From NCBI GenBank assembly GCA_003254905.1, contig QANU01020979.1, forward strand, positions 67,854 to 131,853: 64,000 nucleotides of DNA, written 5' to 3'. The notes beneath the pieces are model-generated. The model did no database searches and had not been told where the DNA came from. It saw only the letters and a program-made list of their open reading frames with translations. The translations under genes and the position numbers were made by a program. Each line of letters begins with the position of its first letter. Positions within the stretch are counted from its first letter, which is position 1. This DNA comes from Nissolia schottii (lineage: Eukaryota; Streptophyta; Magnoliopsida; Fabales; Fabaceae). Of the stretch, positions 48,601-61,300 are shown piece after piece.

Positions 48601-51600
48601 AAAAGGTTAGTTTTCTGTAGTCTTTCTTTGTCCGTCATACTCATTCTTTTTTGTGCATTTCCTATTCAGGTCTCACGGTTACAGGACTTGAGCCCCATTG
48701 AGAAGCATTTCCTCACTTCAGAAGATATGGTGATAGCTAGCTGCTCCAAAATAGAAAGTATTTTTAGCCTTGATGGGACTAAAAAAGTTGGACAACCAGT
48801 GAGCTTACGATCAGAACAGCTGGAGTTATGGGATCTAGACCACATGAAGTATATTTGTGTCAGTTTGAAAAATTCTTTCACCTTCCAAAACCTCAAGAGA
48901 TTACAAATAATAAGATGTTACAAGTTGGAGGTGATCTTTCCTGCTTCTATTTTGAGAAGCCTACCAGAGTTGCAGCATCTAGAGATAAGAGAATGCCCAG
49001 CATTAAAGCAGATCACTGAAGAGGATGATGTGGAGAATCAGAAATTGTCAAATCTTTGTTCCCAGCCATGCTTCCCAAAGCTATCTGCACTTGTTGTCAG
49101 CCAATGCGACAACTTGAAACATTTATTTGTTCTCTCTGCATCTAACGACCTACTCAACCTAGAGTCACTCACCATAGTTGGATCTAGTAAGCTAGAAGAA
49201 CTGATCAATTGTGAACAAGGACAAGGCGATGAGATAGGAAAGGTGAAAGTTGAGTTAAAAACACTTAAACTTCTTGTGTTGGTGCACCTGTCTAACCTTT
49301 GCCATGGGATTGAGTTGCCCACTCTAACGACTCGTGTTATCCACAATTGTCCAAAACTCCCTTTGACTTCATCAGTTGCCACATTTGAGGAGTTTAAAGA
49401 AAAACTAGAATCATACAAAGGTAATTATTCTCTATAATACACTTCGCCCGAGGGGTTTATATTTCCTTTTATGATAAGGTACTCTTTCAATACATCTAAT
49501 ATTCATAATTGAATTTTGTCCTCCATTATTTGATACTGCCTAGCTTTGAGGCAAATATCCCCTCACCCAACAAACACATTGGAGTATTCTCACACAGTAA
49601 ATTATTCTATAGTCTTAATTTAAGGGTAAAATCAAATCGAGTTTTTTTTTAACATGCATCTCCATACGAGGGCTTGTAATTTAGAAGCTTGAATAATTGA
49701 ATTAGGAAAAAATGGTGTAATAAAGATTATAAAGACTAAGTCATATAATCATCATATGGTTGTTGAGCTGTTTTGTTCCATTATCCAACTACTTAAGTTG
49801 TTTTATATCTGAAGTTGAAAGCTGAACATGCATTTTTGTTGCTATGAGTTTCACTATCTAATGGAGCCCCTGATTAATAAATTTTTGTAAACAGAATGCC
49901 TTTCTTACCCTTCTTTGGAAGAGATACGCCACATCGCTCGTGATCATCTCTTTACACCCGGAGATAATGGAGTTGAAAATCCTGAAAGGTCTATAATACA
50001 AAAGCCACTTGGAGAAATCAAGAGTACCATTGAAATTCCTCAGGTAAATAATGTAATACAAATCAACATTCTATCCTAGATGAAATGATTAGTTATGGTG
50101 GAAGACCAAGAAACATTGAAAATTACATTTTATAGCCAATTTGCAGAAATAAGATCCAACAAAAATACATTCAAAGGACTATTCTTAAACATCCAATAGG
50201 CATATCAGCTAATCCAAAACAAACAGTAAATGTACAAAACTGGAATTAAATAATTATTCTGAAGGTAAACAACTTAATTTATCCTAAATTGGTTCACTTA
50301 TCCATTCTGCATCAACAAGTGTTTCATATAAATAAACTATAAGTCTGCAACTTATTCTACCTATGTTGTAAACTATTGCAAAAAGTTTGTCTTAGCTTAA
50401 TGGCAAATCACTGAGGTGATTATGTTAGTAATAGGTCATTGCTTGTAAGTAGCACGTGTTATGAGTCAATTTCATTATCAAATTGATTTAAGTGGCTTGT
50501 CAATAAATATGATTTATTATAGAAGTCAATCACTAAGCAACATGTCCTTTGGCAATGCAGGGCATTGATGGAAGAGATACGACCACTATTGGAGAGGTTT
50601 CGACATCAATGAAACCAACATTACCAACTTTTGGTTCAGAAATAGCGGCTCCTCTACATAATATACCTTCGAGCGTAAGTTTACAGATTACTACGATGAC
50701 AAACTGATTTAAGATATACTAAAGACTAATACCTTTTCATGCTTGTTCAATATTTCTATTTCAATTTCAATTAGAAGTTGGTGGATCAAGAATCAACCAT
50801 TGAACCAAGTCTATTTGACCAAAGACATGAGCTTGGAGAAGCAAAAGTAATCACTATAGTTGCTAAAATAACTATTATACCTTTCTTTGTGAAAGATCAT
50901 TTCATTTCAAAGACATGATGTCAACATATTTTACCGTTTTGTGATGTGCAGAGTATTGAAGACAAAACAAAAGAAAGCATTCAAGAGGGTTCTATATCAG
51001 AGGAGAGTAAGAAAGCAATGCCTCAAATAGAGACAGGAAATTCGCAGCGCCATAAGATGCAGAATGCTGATGATAGTATCCAAGAAGGCTCTAACTTGAT
51101 GGTATCTAGAGTTGAAAATCCTGACGGGTCTATAATACAAAAGGCACTTGGAGAAACCAAAAGTACCATTGAGATTCCTCAGGTAAATAATGTAACACAA
51201 ACCTAAACATAGTCAATGATGAAAAGAATATTTGACATAGAAACAAGAGACAAAGCATTGAAAATAGGATTTTATAACAATTTAAAGAAATAAGATGCCA
51301 ACAAAAACACTCAAAACGGAATATTTCTAATCCTTCTGTAGACATATAGTCTAATCCTAACTCCCAAAACAAACGCTAAAATTAGAATTGAATAACTATT
51401 CTTAAGGTAAAGTAAAATCCTTAATTATTAGGAATACATATCTAAAGATTCTAAACTATCTAAATTGGCCTGCTTATCCATTCTGCATCAACAAGTGCAT
51501 CTCATAAACATAAATTACAAGTCTGTAACTGTTTTTGCCTCTATTGTGTTTTATAGCAAAATTTTATTTAGTCAATTCTAAATATGGGTAAAAGAAGAAA

Positions 51601-52764
51601 GCTGTATTAAGCAGTCAAAAGCAAGCATAAAATTTTGCCGTAGCTTAATGACATAGATCAACTAGGTGATTGTGTACAAGGAGCACATTACCAAGAAGAT
51701 TTATTTTCTCTCTTTCAAATAGCACGCCGCTTATATGCGTATCTCAATTTTACAATAAGAATGGTACTATACTAGAAAATTACAATTCTTTTGATTGTGT
51801 AGAGTATTAAGAGAGACATTGAAGAAGGAGCTAGCTCAAAACAAGACCCATTAGATACTTCTCAGCATAAATCATATCTACTTGTAAGTTTCTTATATGC
51901 AATTGCCCTTTATTGCAAAGCAAATTTTATTGCTTGTAAATTGCAGGGAAAAAATGTATGGCATAGCAAAATGAGGTTAATGCTAATGATGTTATTATTT
52001 CCTTCTTATTCTTCCAGACTGAAACCAGGCTCAACCAAGTTGAGAAAAGCACTGATAAAGAAAGTGAAGGCTATCAGCTTGAGGATGATGATCCTATTAG
52101 TTTATCTCAACCTGTGGAAAAGGAATACGGTGATCGCCAAATAGCCAGCCATTCTGTTTCTGTTGTCCCTGAGGACCATCCTGCCTCCAAAGATAACTTG
52201 GTGGCAAAGGTTGTTGCTGACCTAGAAGAGTGTCTAAAGATGCCTCTGAAGGACATAGCTAGCTCTGAGGGTAGCGGCCTTCGCCTTTTGAAGGCTCTTA
52301 AATTGTTGTCCCACCTTCCTGTAGAAGAGGTAACTCTATCGGGTGGACAGAGAGCTATGATAGACTCTTTGCACCAAGAATTGCCAAGCATTCTATGTTC
52401 CTTCAGGCAAGTCTCTGCTGCCACTCACAAAATTGCAGCACTTGAAGAAAAGGAAAGATATATCAAGGAAGAAGTAAGTCATCGAAATGAGGTAGCCGCT
52501 AAAGCTAAAGAGAAGGAAGAAATTTTGAAGAAAGAAATAGAAGACCGTGTGGCTGACCTGTCATCTCTTCAAGAGGAAAAGAAGAAATGCATTGTTGAAA
52601 CTACTGAACTCAAAAAGGTGCTTGAGAATGTTAGGAGGGACAAGTCCCAAAAGATGGAAGAACAAAGAAAAGTGCAACAAGAATTGTTTGAGGTCAATTA
52701 TAAATGGTGGGCTCTATGTAACCAACTTGAGCTTAACCACATTGCTGCTAGAAATCCTTCTTAA
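45623..52764 (+). CDS. CC-NB-LRR resistance-type protein with C-terminal coiled-coil extension
   Basis: Intracellular immune receptor of the RPS2/At4g27190-like CNL group. Exons by eye: 45623-48556, 48685-49420, 49895-50043, 50561-50674, 50775-50846, 50952-51182, 51803-51883, 52018-52764; with the ancestral splice, 1687 residues. Residues 1-160 form a coiled-coil-type N-terminus. P-loop GMGGCGKT 182-189, kinase-2 LLILDDVW 260-267, KVLITTRS, GLPV 349-352, MHD 478-480, then irregular LRRs to about 1220. The six later exons encode a linker and a final coiled coil (ALEEKERYIKEE ... KKVLENVRRDKSQKMEEQRK). The start at 45623 is preferred to the ATG at 45512, because an acceptor (CGTCAG) lies between them and the paralogue starts there. 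The donor of intron 1 is GA, not GT, so the product may end at 48586 (987 residues). Confidence 0.93.
48557..48684 (+). other. Intron 1 of the left NLR, with a damaged 5' splice site
   Basis: In the right-hand paralogue the exon ends TTGGAAG and the intron starts GTGAGTAAAG (61339). Here the same place reads GAGGGTAAAG: +2 is A and +4 is G. A GT four bases further (48561) would shift the frame by one with either possible acceptor (48669 or 48684). Unspliced reading gives ten more codons and a stop at 48584-48586. Confidence 0.85.
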
Positions 52765-53112
52765 AGGGTTTTTCAACCAATGGAAGACGTGTGTAACTTT
52801 TATATTGTTTAATTAGTCCTTTATTTCAGATCGTGTAGTCCTTCGAAATGGTTTCAATAATGGACAAGTTTCATTATCATGTTTATTTGCTGATTGATTG
52901 GAAATTTGAAACAGGGTGCAGGTGTCTATTCTTTTCTAGCTGGTTGAGTCTAACATACAATTACTACTACGCTTTTTGTATGCATAGCACAACTTGATTG
53001 CACAAATCATTAATGCTGCACAAAAATTGTGAGTAATAATAGGTGGGGTAACAAGAAATGCAGGTTGTTCTCTTCCTTTTTCTTTATTGCCCCTTTTTGA
53101 TTTTTATAATTC
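52765..53112. other. 3' flank of the left NLR
   Basis: Non-coding. The same kind of 3' flank words (TTTCAATAATGGAC, GCTGATTGATTGGAA) recur after the pseudogene at 56735-56795, showing common descent of the two gene ends. Confidence 0.7.
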
Positions 53113-53532
53113 CTCAATATTGGTATGCTGGATGAATACTCTGAGGAATGCAGATAAAAGTTTCATTAAATGGATACTAAAAGGAGAAAAGTTGCGATTT
53201 TTGCACCAAGTGCCTTCGTGGTTGCTGAAGAGGCCTGAAAGGTGTTGATGAGCTTCTTCATGCAGGTACAGAAGCAGAAGCAAATGCACTGTGGGCATTG
53301 GTGAGATGATTATTTGGCACTTAAGCATTCTAAGCACAACATCTTAGATTTAACTGTACACTATATATGTCCCATTTAGTTTGATACCAATAAAGCATTA
53401 ACCGCATATACTTTTAGAGGGTGGAGTTTTTTAATTTCTAACACTAATCAACTACACATTGAGATCTAGTGACTGGTTGTTTAATTTACTTATTGCCATA
53501 TGATTGGGATGTGTGGAACTCTTGTAAGAGGT
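53113..53532 (+). pseudogene. DnaJ gene 3' fragment
   Basis: Matches the last coding part and 3' UTR of the DnaJ gene (about 42850-43356): CTGGATGAATACTCTGAGGA, AAATGGATACTAAAAGGAGA and CACTATATATGTCCCA. A 62-base stretch between two GAGGAA words of the intact gene (42872-42877, 42934-42939) is missing, and more bases are lost near 53240. No usable frame. Confidence 0.88.
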
Positions 53533-56517
53533 AATCTTTCCTGCTTCTATTTTGAGAAGAATACCAGAGTTGCAGCGTCTAGAGATAACAAAATGCCAAG
53601 GATTAAAGCAGATCATTGAAGAGGAAGATGACATGGAGAATCAGAAATTGTCTTGTTTCTACCCCACGACTGCCACAACTTGAAACGTTTATTCTGTGCC
53701 TCCGCATCTAATGACCTTCCCAACCTAGACGTTCTCATCATAGTGGGAGCCAGTAAGCTAGAAGAATTGATCAGTTGTGAACAAGAACAAGCTGATGGGG
53801 TTGGAAATGTGAAAGTTGAGTTTCCTACACTTAAATTTCTAGCGCTGGTGAACTTGTTCAACCTTTGCCATGGGGTTGAATTGCCCACGCCCATGATCCG
53901 TGTTGTCCACTATTGTCCAAAACTCTCTTTGTCTGCATCAGTTGCTACAATGGTGGAGCTTGAAGGAATTGTACAAAGCTAATCCTATACACGCACTGCA
54001 TGATGGTTTATATTTCTACAATTGATTTCTCTATGATAAAGTAGTTTTCTTCAATATGTGATTCTCTACTATGATGAATGTATAATTTTGACTATAAATT
54101 TACAAACTTTGAGCTATACTTATGTTCTTTTTATTTTTGTTCTAACGATGTACATGAAAATGCAATTGTAAGAAAAGCTAACTTTTCACCTAATCAATAT
54201 ACATTTTTCATAGAATATAATCATATCTGAATTAAGATAGTCTTTCTAACTCATTTGATTTCTGGAAGAAAGAGAAAAAAAATAGACATTGGAATTTTCT
54301 TGAACAAAGTAAATTATTCTAAAAATTTTAATTATCATAAAATCAAATAGATAGATATTCTTGTGATATGATTCTTCATATCAGGGCTTATAATTTTGCC
54401 GGTTGAATAATTTAATTACGTAAAGTTATGACCACTAGGATAGAATCACCATTGGTTCCTATGAATTTCACTGTCTAATGGATCCCTTATTTTAATATAT
54501 TTTTTTAAGATTCGGATAGAAATGATCCTTCTCAGCCGAACCTACTCGACATTGTTGGTGAAATTTTTAAATCAAATTAGGTCTCTATACCTGGAGATAT
54601 CAACATTGAAANTTAATATAATCTTTCTAACTCTTTGATTTCTGGAAGAAAAAGAAAAAAAATAGACATTGGAATGTTCTTGAACAAAGTAAATTATTCT
54701 AAAAGTTTTAATTAGCATAAAATCAAATAGATAGATATTCTTTTGATATGATTCTTCATATCAGGGCTTATAATTTTGCCGCTTGAATAATTTAATTACG
54801 TAAAGTTATGACCACTAGGATAGAATCACCATTGGTTCCTATGAATTTCACTGTCTAATGGATCCCTTATTTTAATATATTTTTTTAAGATTCGGATAGA
54901 AATGATCCTTCTCAGCCGAACCTACTCGACATTGTTGGTGAAATTTTTAAATCAAATTAGGTCTCTATACCTGGAGATATCAACATTGAAAATCCTATCG
55001 AGGAAGCCACCGCTGAAAATGGGAATCCATCAAGTAGTAAATTCGTTCAATTCAATCTTCTGAGATAATGGTAGGAGATCTTATTACATTCCATTTTATA
55101 TTTCATTTCATGTCATTACATCCCATTCCACTCACTTTTCCAACCAAATGAGGATTATCTTTCTGTGTTTCTCAAATTGAAGAAGAGTTAGAGAAGGAAT
55201 TTGTTGAAGTTCCTGATTCAGATATACCATGTGTAGCAACTTCACCAACAGATTCAAAACTGAATGAAACACCATTTTCAATTACAAGTCCCTTGGGAAT
55301 TCCTGTGCATAAAGCACACTCAAATGTAAGTGAATGGCATTAATTAGACTTATGCTTTTGCACTTATTCATTACTTCATACAGGAGTTAGTACTTGATGG
55401 ACAAACAGTGAGTGAACCATCCTTGATGAACCGACAAAAGCCACTTGGAGAAACCTGAAGTACCAGTGAGATTGCTCAGGAAAATAATGTGATACAATAT
55501 ACCTTATAAATGAATAGTTGATGTAGGAACAAGCCATCAAGAAACATTGGAATATTATTTTATTGACAAGCTAGTAACTTTGTCAACTCATTCAGCATCA
55601 GCTAGCCCACAACCAGACCCATTAGTTACTTCTAGGCATAATTCATATCCACTTGTAAGTTTATTGTATGCAGTATTTCTTTCAAACATTTTCTTCAACA
55701 TGTTTCTGTTTTATTATTTTCCTGAACAGTTGGGATCAAGCAGTTGGAATACACCCACAATATAACTTCTTCTTACACTGGCATCCAAAGTTGCAGGAAA
55801 AAAATTATTGCTTAGCAAACTGTATGAGATTAATGCTAATGCTTTTTCTGTTTTGGCTTTCTTCTCATTCTTTCTTAGACTGAAATTAGGCTCAGCCAAA
55901 TTGAGACATAAACTGATAAAGAAAGTGAAGGCTATCCTATAAATTCTAAAGACTTTGAGGAAAAAGGAAGATGATGATCGCCAAATAGCCACGGATTCTG
56001 TTTCTGTTGTCCCTGAGGACCATCCTGCCAACAAAGATAACTTGGCGGCAAAGGTCGTTGCCGGCCTGGAAGAGTCTCTAAAGATGCCTCTGATGGACAT
56101 AGCTGGCTTTGAGGCTAACAGCCTTCACCTCTTCACATCTCTGAAAGTTATAACTCTATCAGGTGGCCTTAAAGCTATAATAGACTATTTACACCAAGAA
56201 TTTCCAAGCATTCAACTTCCTTCAAGCAAGCCTTTGTTGTCACCCAAAAATTTGAAGTACTTGAAGAAAAGGAGAAATCTTTCAAGAGACATATCATTAG
56301 GTTGGAGAAAGAAATGACAGACTGCGAGGATGACTTGTCATCTCTTAAAGAGGAAAAGAAGAAATGCATTGTTGAAACAACAGAACTCAAAAAGGAGCTT
56401 GAGGATGTGAGGAGAGACAAATCTCAAATGATGGAAGATCAAAGAAAAGCTCAGCAACAATTACTTGAGGACAATTATAAATGGTCGGCTCTCTGCAACT
56501 GGTTTGAACTAATTTAA
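53533..56517 (+). pseudogene. NLR 3' half, chimeric pseudogene
   Basis: Begins within the second NLR exon (VIFPASILRRIPELQRLEI), shifts frame near 53655, and ends the LRR part with a stop at 53980. Remnants of the small linker exons follow (about 54513-54540 onward; 55182-55325 with IEEELEKEFVEVPDSDIPC; 55550-55653). The last exon starts at about 55879 and meets a stop ten codons later (IETstop). The coiled-coil region continues in two frames, 55955-56317 and 56302-56517 (DDLSSLKEEKKKCIVETTEL). N-terminal CC, NB-ARC and most LRRs are absent. Non-functional as a receptor. Confidence 0.88.
54232..54992. repeat. 380-bp direct duplication with a single N at the joint
   Basis: Copy 1 is 54232-54611 and copy 2 is 54613-54992, with N at 54612. 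The copies differ by only a few bases. The pattern (run to N, then restart about 380 bases back) is the same as at 38582. Confidence 0.9.
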
Positions 56518-57294
56518 GCTTAACCACGTTACTGCTAGAAATCCCTCTTAAGGGGTTTTCTAATGTTTAATTTCCTTTTTCTAATGTCCATCTTTATTAA
56601 GCTTATGAGGTTACTGTATTATTCATATGTCAAATTTTATCTGGATCAATGCTTGTTGCTTAAGACAACTCATGGAAAACATGTAACTTCTATATTGTTC
56701 AGTCTTTGTTTCAGATCTTGCATCCTTCAAAAATGGTTTCAATAATGGACATGCAAATTTCACTTATCATGTTTCTTTGCTGATTGATTGGAATTAAGTT
56801 TGAAACAAAGGGAGACAATGAGCAGGTGTCTTTTTTTATTCTTTTTAAGACACTAGTTTTTTCTCATTTAAATTTCAATAATACCACAATATTTGTTAAG
56901 CTTTCCCATTCCCCAACAACCTTACATAATGTGTCAATTGCCATATATATATATATATATATATATATGTATAGGTCAAGAACAAGAAGCATCATCACTC
57001 ATGTCTTTGTGCAAAAGTCATAATAAACCTGGTAAAACCTATTTTTATCGTATGTACATAAATTTAAGACGTTAGATTTCTTATGTAAAAGTGATAGATC
57101 TTTACCATTGGATCAATAAAGTAAAAAATGAGACTTATTTTTACTTTATTGATTCAATGGTGAGATCCACCACCTTACCTTTTAAAGCAAGGGAATCATT
57201 GTCCTTAAATTTGTATCTAGGTAAGAATTTCTCAAAGTTGAGTTAAGTAACAATTTTTTTATCTTTTTACATGACCCAACTCAACCTATTCATG
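56518..57294. other. Spacer between NLR pseudogene and right NLR
   Basis: Contains an AT microsatellite at about 56943-56968 and a foldback repeat at about 57090-57185 (CCATTGGATCAATAAAGTAA and its inverse TTTACTTTATTGATTCAATG), related to 12785-12875. No gene is seen. Confidence 0.6.
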
Positions 57295-58335
57295 AGTTGT
57301 TGCTGTGTTTTCACTATTGTTGCTGCATTAAACAATTGCAAGTTGTTGCTGCATTTGCTTCTGGTTCTTGAGATCTGCGAGCTGAGAACCGTTTACACAA
57401 TTTTACATGCTCAACCATGTTGTCCCTTCTTGGGAATTCGTTTTTTAATATTTGGTGGCGCCAACCATTAAACAAAGATTTAAATTGAAGCACAGCCATT
57501 AGACAAAGATTTAGATTTTAATTATTTACCTAGAAATACTACAGTTTTAGGATACATGAATAATATATGATTTTGTCTTCGATACATGTAGCCACTCCCC
57601 CTAATAAGATAAACCTCGGCTATTGTTGTTGTAACATTGAAAAACAAAGACTAACTGAGCTCTGCGAACTTGACCGTTGCTGCTGCACTAAACAATTGCA
57701 ATTGTTAATGCTGCATTAAACCTCGGTTATTGTAGTAGTAGTAGTAGTAAACAACATCAAAGACATCTTTAGATCCACCAAATTTACTGCAGTATAGTAC
57801 TACTAATTAACAACGTTAAACGAAGACTTCTTGAGTTCTGGGAACTTGACTGTGTAGCTGCATTTTGCTTCTGCTTCTTGTGATCTGCAAGCTTCGCAGG
57901 TTGCTGCGTTTGCTTTTGCTTCTTTGGATAAGTTGCGAACCCTTTGATCATTTTGAGTTGAGGTTTCGAGTTTCAATTGCAACAATGTTTCTAAAGAGGT
58001 AAGCTTTCCTTTCCTTTGCTCCTCTCTCTATTCCAATTCTTTATTTTCTATGCTATGTTGTTTTTCTCATCCCATTTGCAACGAAAATTATATACAATGA
58101 CATCAAAATATTGTGCCATCATCTTTTTTGCTACTAAATAGTCAATACGAGTGTATATGATCAGTATTATGTAAATACATGCATATTCATTAACGAGAAT
58201 TGTATACTTAATTTATGCTACATATTTGTGATAACATCACTGGAAAATCAAAATAGATTTTGTGTTTCTGGAATAAATTAACTAGTTATTGCAAGCGTAT
58301 TCATCTCTCTTCTGTTCAGGTGAGTTTAGAAATTG
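57295..58335 (+). promoter_or_regulatory. Upstream region and spliced 5' leader of the right NLR
   Basis: A donor-like site at about 57998 (TCTAAAGAG then GTAAGC) and an acceptor at about 58319 (CTGTTCAG) outline a leader intron ending 16 bases before the ATG. The words TGCTGCATTAAACAATTGCAA and TTTGCTTCTGSTTCTTG...GATCTGC recur at about 57320-57385, 57670-57720 and 57860-57890, so leader-like sequence is repeated about three times. A GTA run lies at 57732-57749. Confidence 0.55.
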
Positions 58336-61300
58336 ATGGATACGCGGAACAATGTTTATGGCGATGTTAAACATTCCGAGACACAAGCTGCAAGAAATTT
58401 GGTGCGCCGAGCAAAACATGGACTACGCTATTCTTGCTGCTTGAACAATTTTGTTAAAGACCTTCAAGGACAAGAAGGTGAGTTGATCAAGAAATTGAAT
58501 CATGTTAACGACCGTCTTAAAAAGTCCAAGACACAAGTTATAAATGTGCCAGTTGTTCATGCATGGATTGAGCGGGAAGCTAACCCTCTCAAAGGCAACG
58601 TGGAGGAATTACTCAAAGAAGTAGAGACAAAAACAAAAAAGAGCTTTTGTTTTGTCCCTTTTCCAAATTGGACTTGGAGACACCGGATGGCCAAGAAGTT
58701 AGCAAAGAAAAAAGTGGAGGTTCAAAGGTGTATTAAAGAAGGTGACATGTATATAAAACTGGAAGATGTTGTTTCACCTATAGACACACAAAATCTCTCT
58801 TCAGAAAAATCTTTGACGTTTGATAGTAGAAAAGAAGCTTACAGGCAACTTATGGAGGCATTGAAAGACGATAAAGTTACTATGATTGGATTGTATGGTA
58901 TGGGTGGCTGCGGTAAAACCATGATGGCAGAGGAACTTAAAAGGGTCGCAGAAGCTGAGCATCTTTTTAATGAGGTGCCCTTCGTAATTGTGTCTAATAA
59001 TAATAAGGTACAAGTCCGAAGCATCCAAGATAAAATTGCAAGGGCGCTAAAGTTTCCATTTCTAGGAGATGGAGACACGGAGAGAGTAGAAAACTTGCGC
59101 ACGAAATTAACTGGTGACCACAAGAAGACTCTCTTGATTCTGGATGATGTGTGGCAAGTGCTTAACTTTCGTGACATTGGAATTCCCTTTGGTGAAAATC
59201 ATAAGAACTGCAAGGTTCTGATTACCACACGGTCTGAAGAAGTTTGTGCTTTGATGCATTGCCAGAGAATGATTCCTTTATCAATCTTATCTGATGATGA
59301 AGCGTGGGCTCTTTTTCAAAATCAAGCACACATATCTGAAGATACCTCTGATAGCTTAAAGCACTTGGGAAGAAAAATTTCCAAAGAATGTAAAGGATTG
59401 CCTGTTGCTATTGCTGCTCTAGCTGGCACTTTGAAAGACAAGACCGAAGATGATTGGAAGTCTGCATTGAATAGATTGAGAAACTCCATTCCAGTGAATA
59501 TTGAAAAAAGTTTGCAAAATCCTTACAATTGCTTGCGGGTAAGCTACGAAAATTTGGAGAATGAAGAAGCAAAGTCACTATTCTTATTGTGTAATGTGTT
59601 CCCAGAGGACTATGAAATCCCAGTCGAAGATTTAACTAGATTTGCAATCGGTTTGGGCCTAGTTGGAGAAGTACAATCGTTTGAAGGGGCAAGGGACAAA
59701 GTGAGTGCAGCTAAGGAGAAGCTCATAAGTTCTTGTTTGTTGTCACTGTCATATGATAGCAATAGAAGAGAATGTGTCAAAATGCACAACTTAGTTCGCG
59801 ACGTAGCCCTCTGGATAGCAAGCGAAGAGAATAAGGTAATCAGGTGTTTGTTGGAAAAGGATATGACTTTGGAATGTAGTTCAATAAGATATTTATGGTG
59901 TAAGGAATTTCCAAATGAATTGGACTGTTCCAGTCTTGAATTTCTACACATAGAAACATATATGGAAGTATCAGATGATATTTTCAAGGGAATGGAAAGC
60001 GTAAGAGTTTTGTTTCTTAGTTCGAAAGACCCAGAGTTTGGATCACTGTCTACCATGTCATTGAAATCATTGACAAACCTTCGTTATTTGTTCTTAAAAG
60101 GATGGAAATTAGGTGACATCTCGTCTCTTGGATATATGAAGTCACTTGAAATCCTGGCATTGCATCATTGTTCATTCTTTGAGTTACCTGATGTTCTAGT
60201 TACACATCTGACGAACTTGAGATTGTTACATTTGTCAAAGTGTGGCATGAAAACGAATCCTTTTGAAGTGATTGGAAGACACTCAAAGTTAGAAGAATTG
60301 TACTTTCATGAGATTAAAAGAAATGTAAGTGGTCTTCAAGAAACATGCAACTATTATTTCCGATCATGTTCGATAAAATCTGAATGGTTTTTCGATGAGG
60401 ACCACACTGAATTTTTTAAAGAGTTCAGAGTCCCCCAAGCATTGAAAAGATATCAAATAAAACTAGGGAACAAATTTGATTCAGTGTCCCTCAATGGACA
60501 TAGAACTTTGGTTCTTAGTTGTTTGGATACATCAAATGTGGCGGCTAAGCAATTGGCCAAAAACACAGAGGTTTTGTATGTAGGAACAATTAAGGGAGAT
60601 GGGAAAAATATCATCCCTTGCATATTTCAAATAGAAGGAGGAAGAGTTATGAATTGCGGATTGACTGAGCTTTGGTTAGACGGTTCTAAGAAGATAGAGT
60701 GTTTGGTTGACACTAGCAATCATTCCCAAGAGGTAGGAACACTATTCTCCAAGTTACGTAAGCTAACAATCAAAGAGATGGATCATTTGGGAGCTTTATA
60801 CCGTGGTGTGCATCTTACAAGCCTTTTTGAGACTTTAGAGCAGCTATATATAGATAATTGTCCAGTGCTAACATGTCTGTTCACACCTTCGATTGCTCGA
60901 AGCCTGGTTCGGTTGGAAAGTTTAAAGATATCTGAATGTGAGGGACTGACGCATATACTGGCAGATGATGACATACAGGACACGTTAGTGTTTCCAGAAT
61001 TGAAACAGGTTGACATCAGAGAGTGCTCGATGTTGGAATATATAATCCCAATCACTTTCGCACAGGGCCTTTTACAATTGGAGTCTTTGAATATTTCTGA
61101 TTGTTCTGAGTTGAAATATGTGTTCGGACAACGCACACATGGGGATCAGAATCAAAATGAACTCATGATCGAGCTTCCTGCCCTGAAAAACCTTCAACTT
61201 ACAAATAACGACAACATAATGAGTATTTTCCCTCATTATTGTTCTGCAATGTGGCCGCTTCTTCATGAGTTTCAACTAGAGAATTGTCCGAAGTTTGGCA

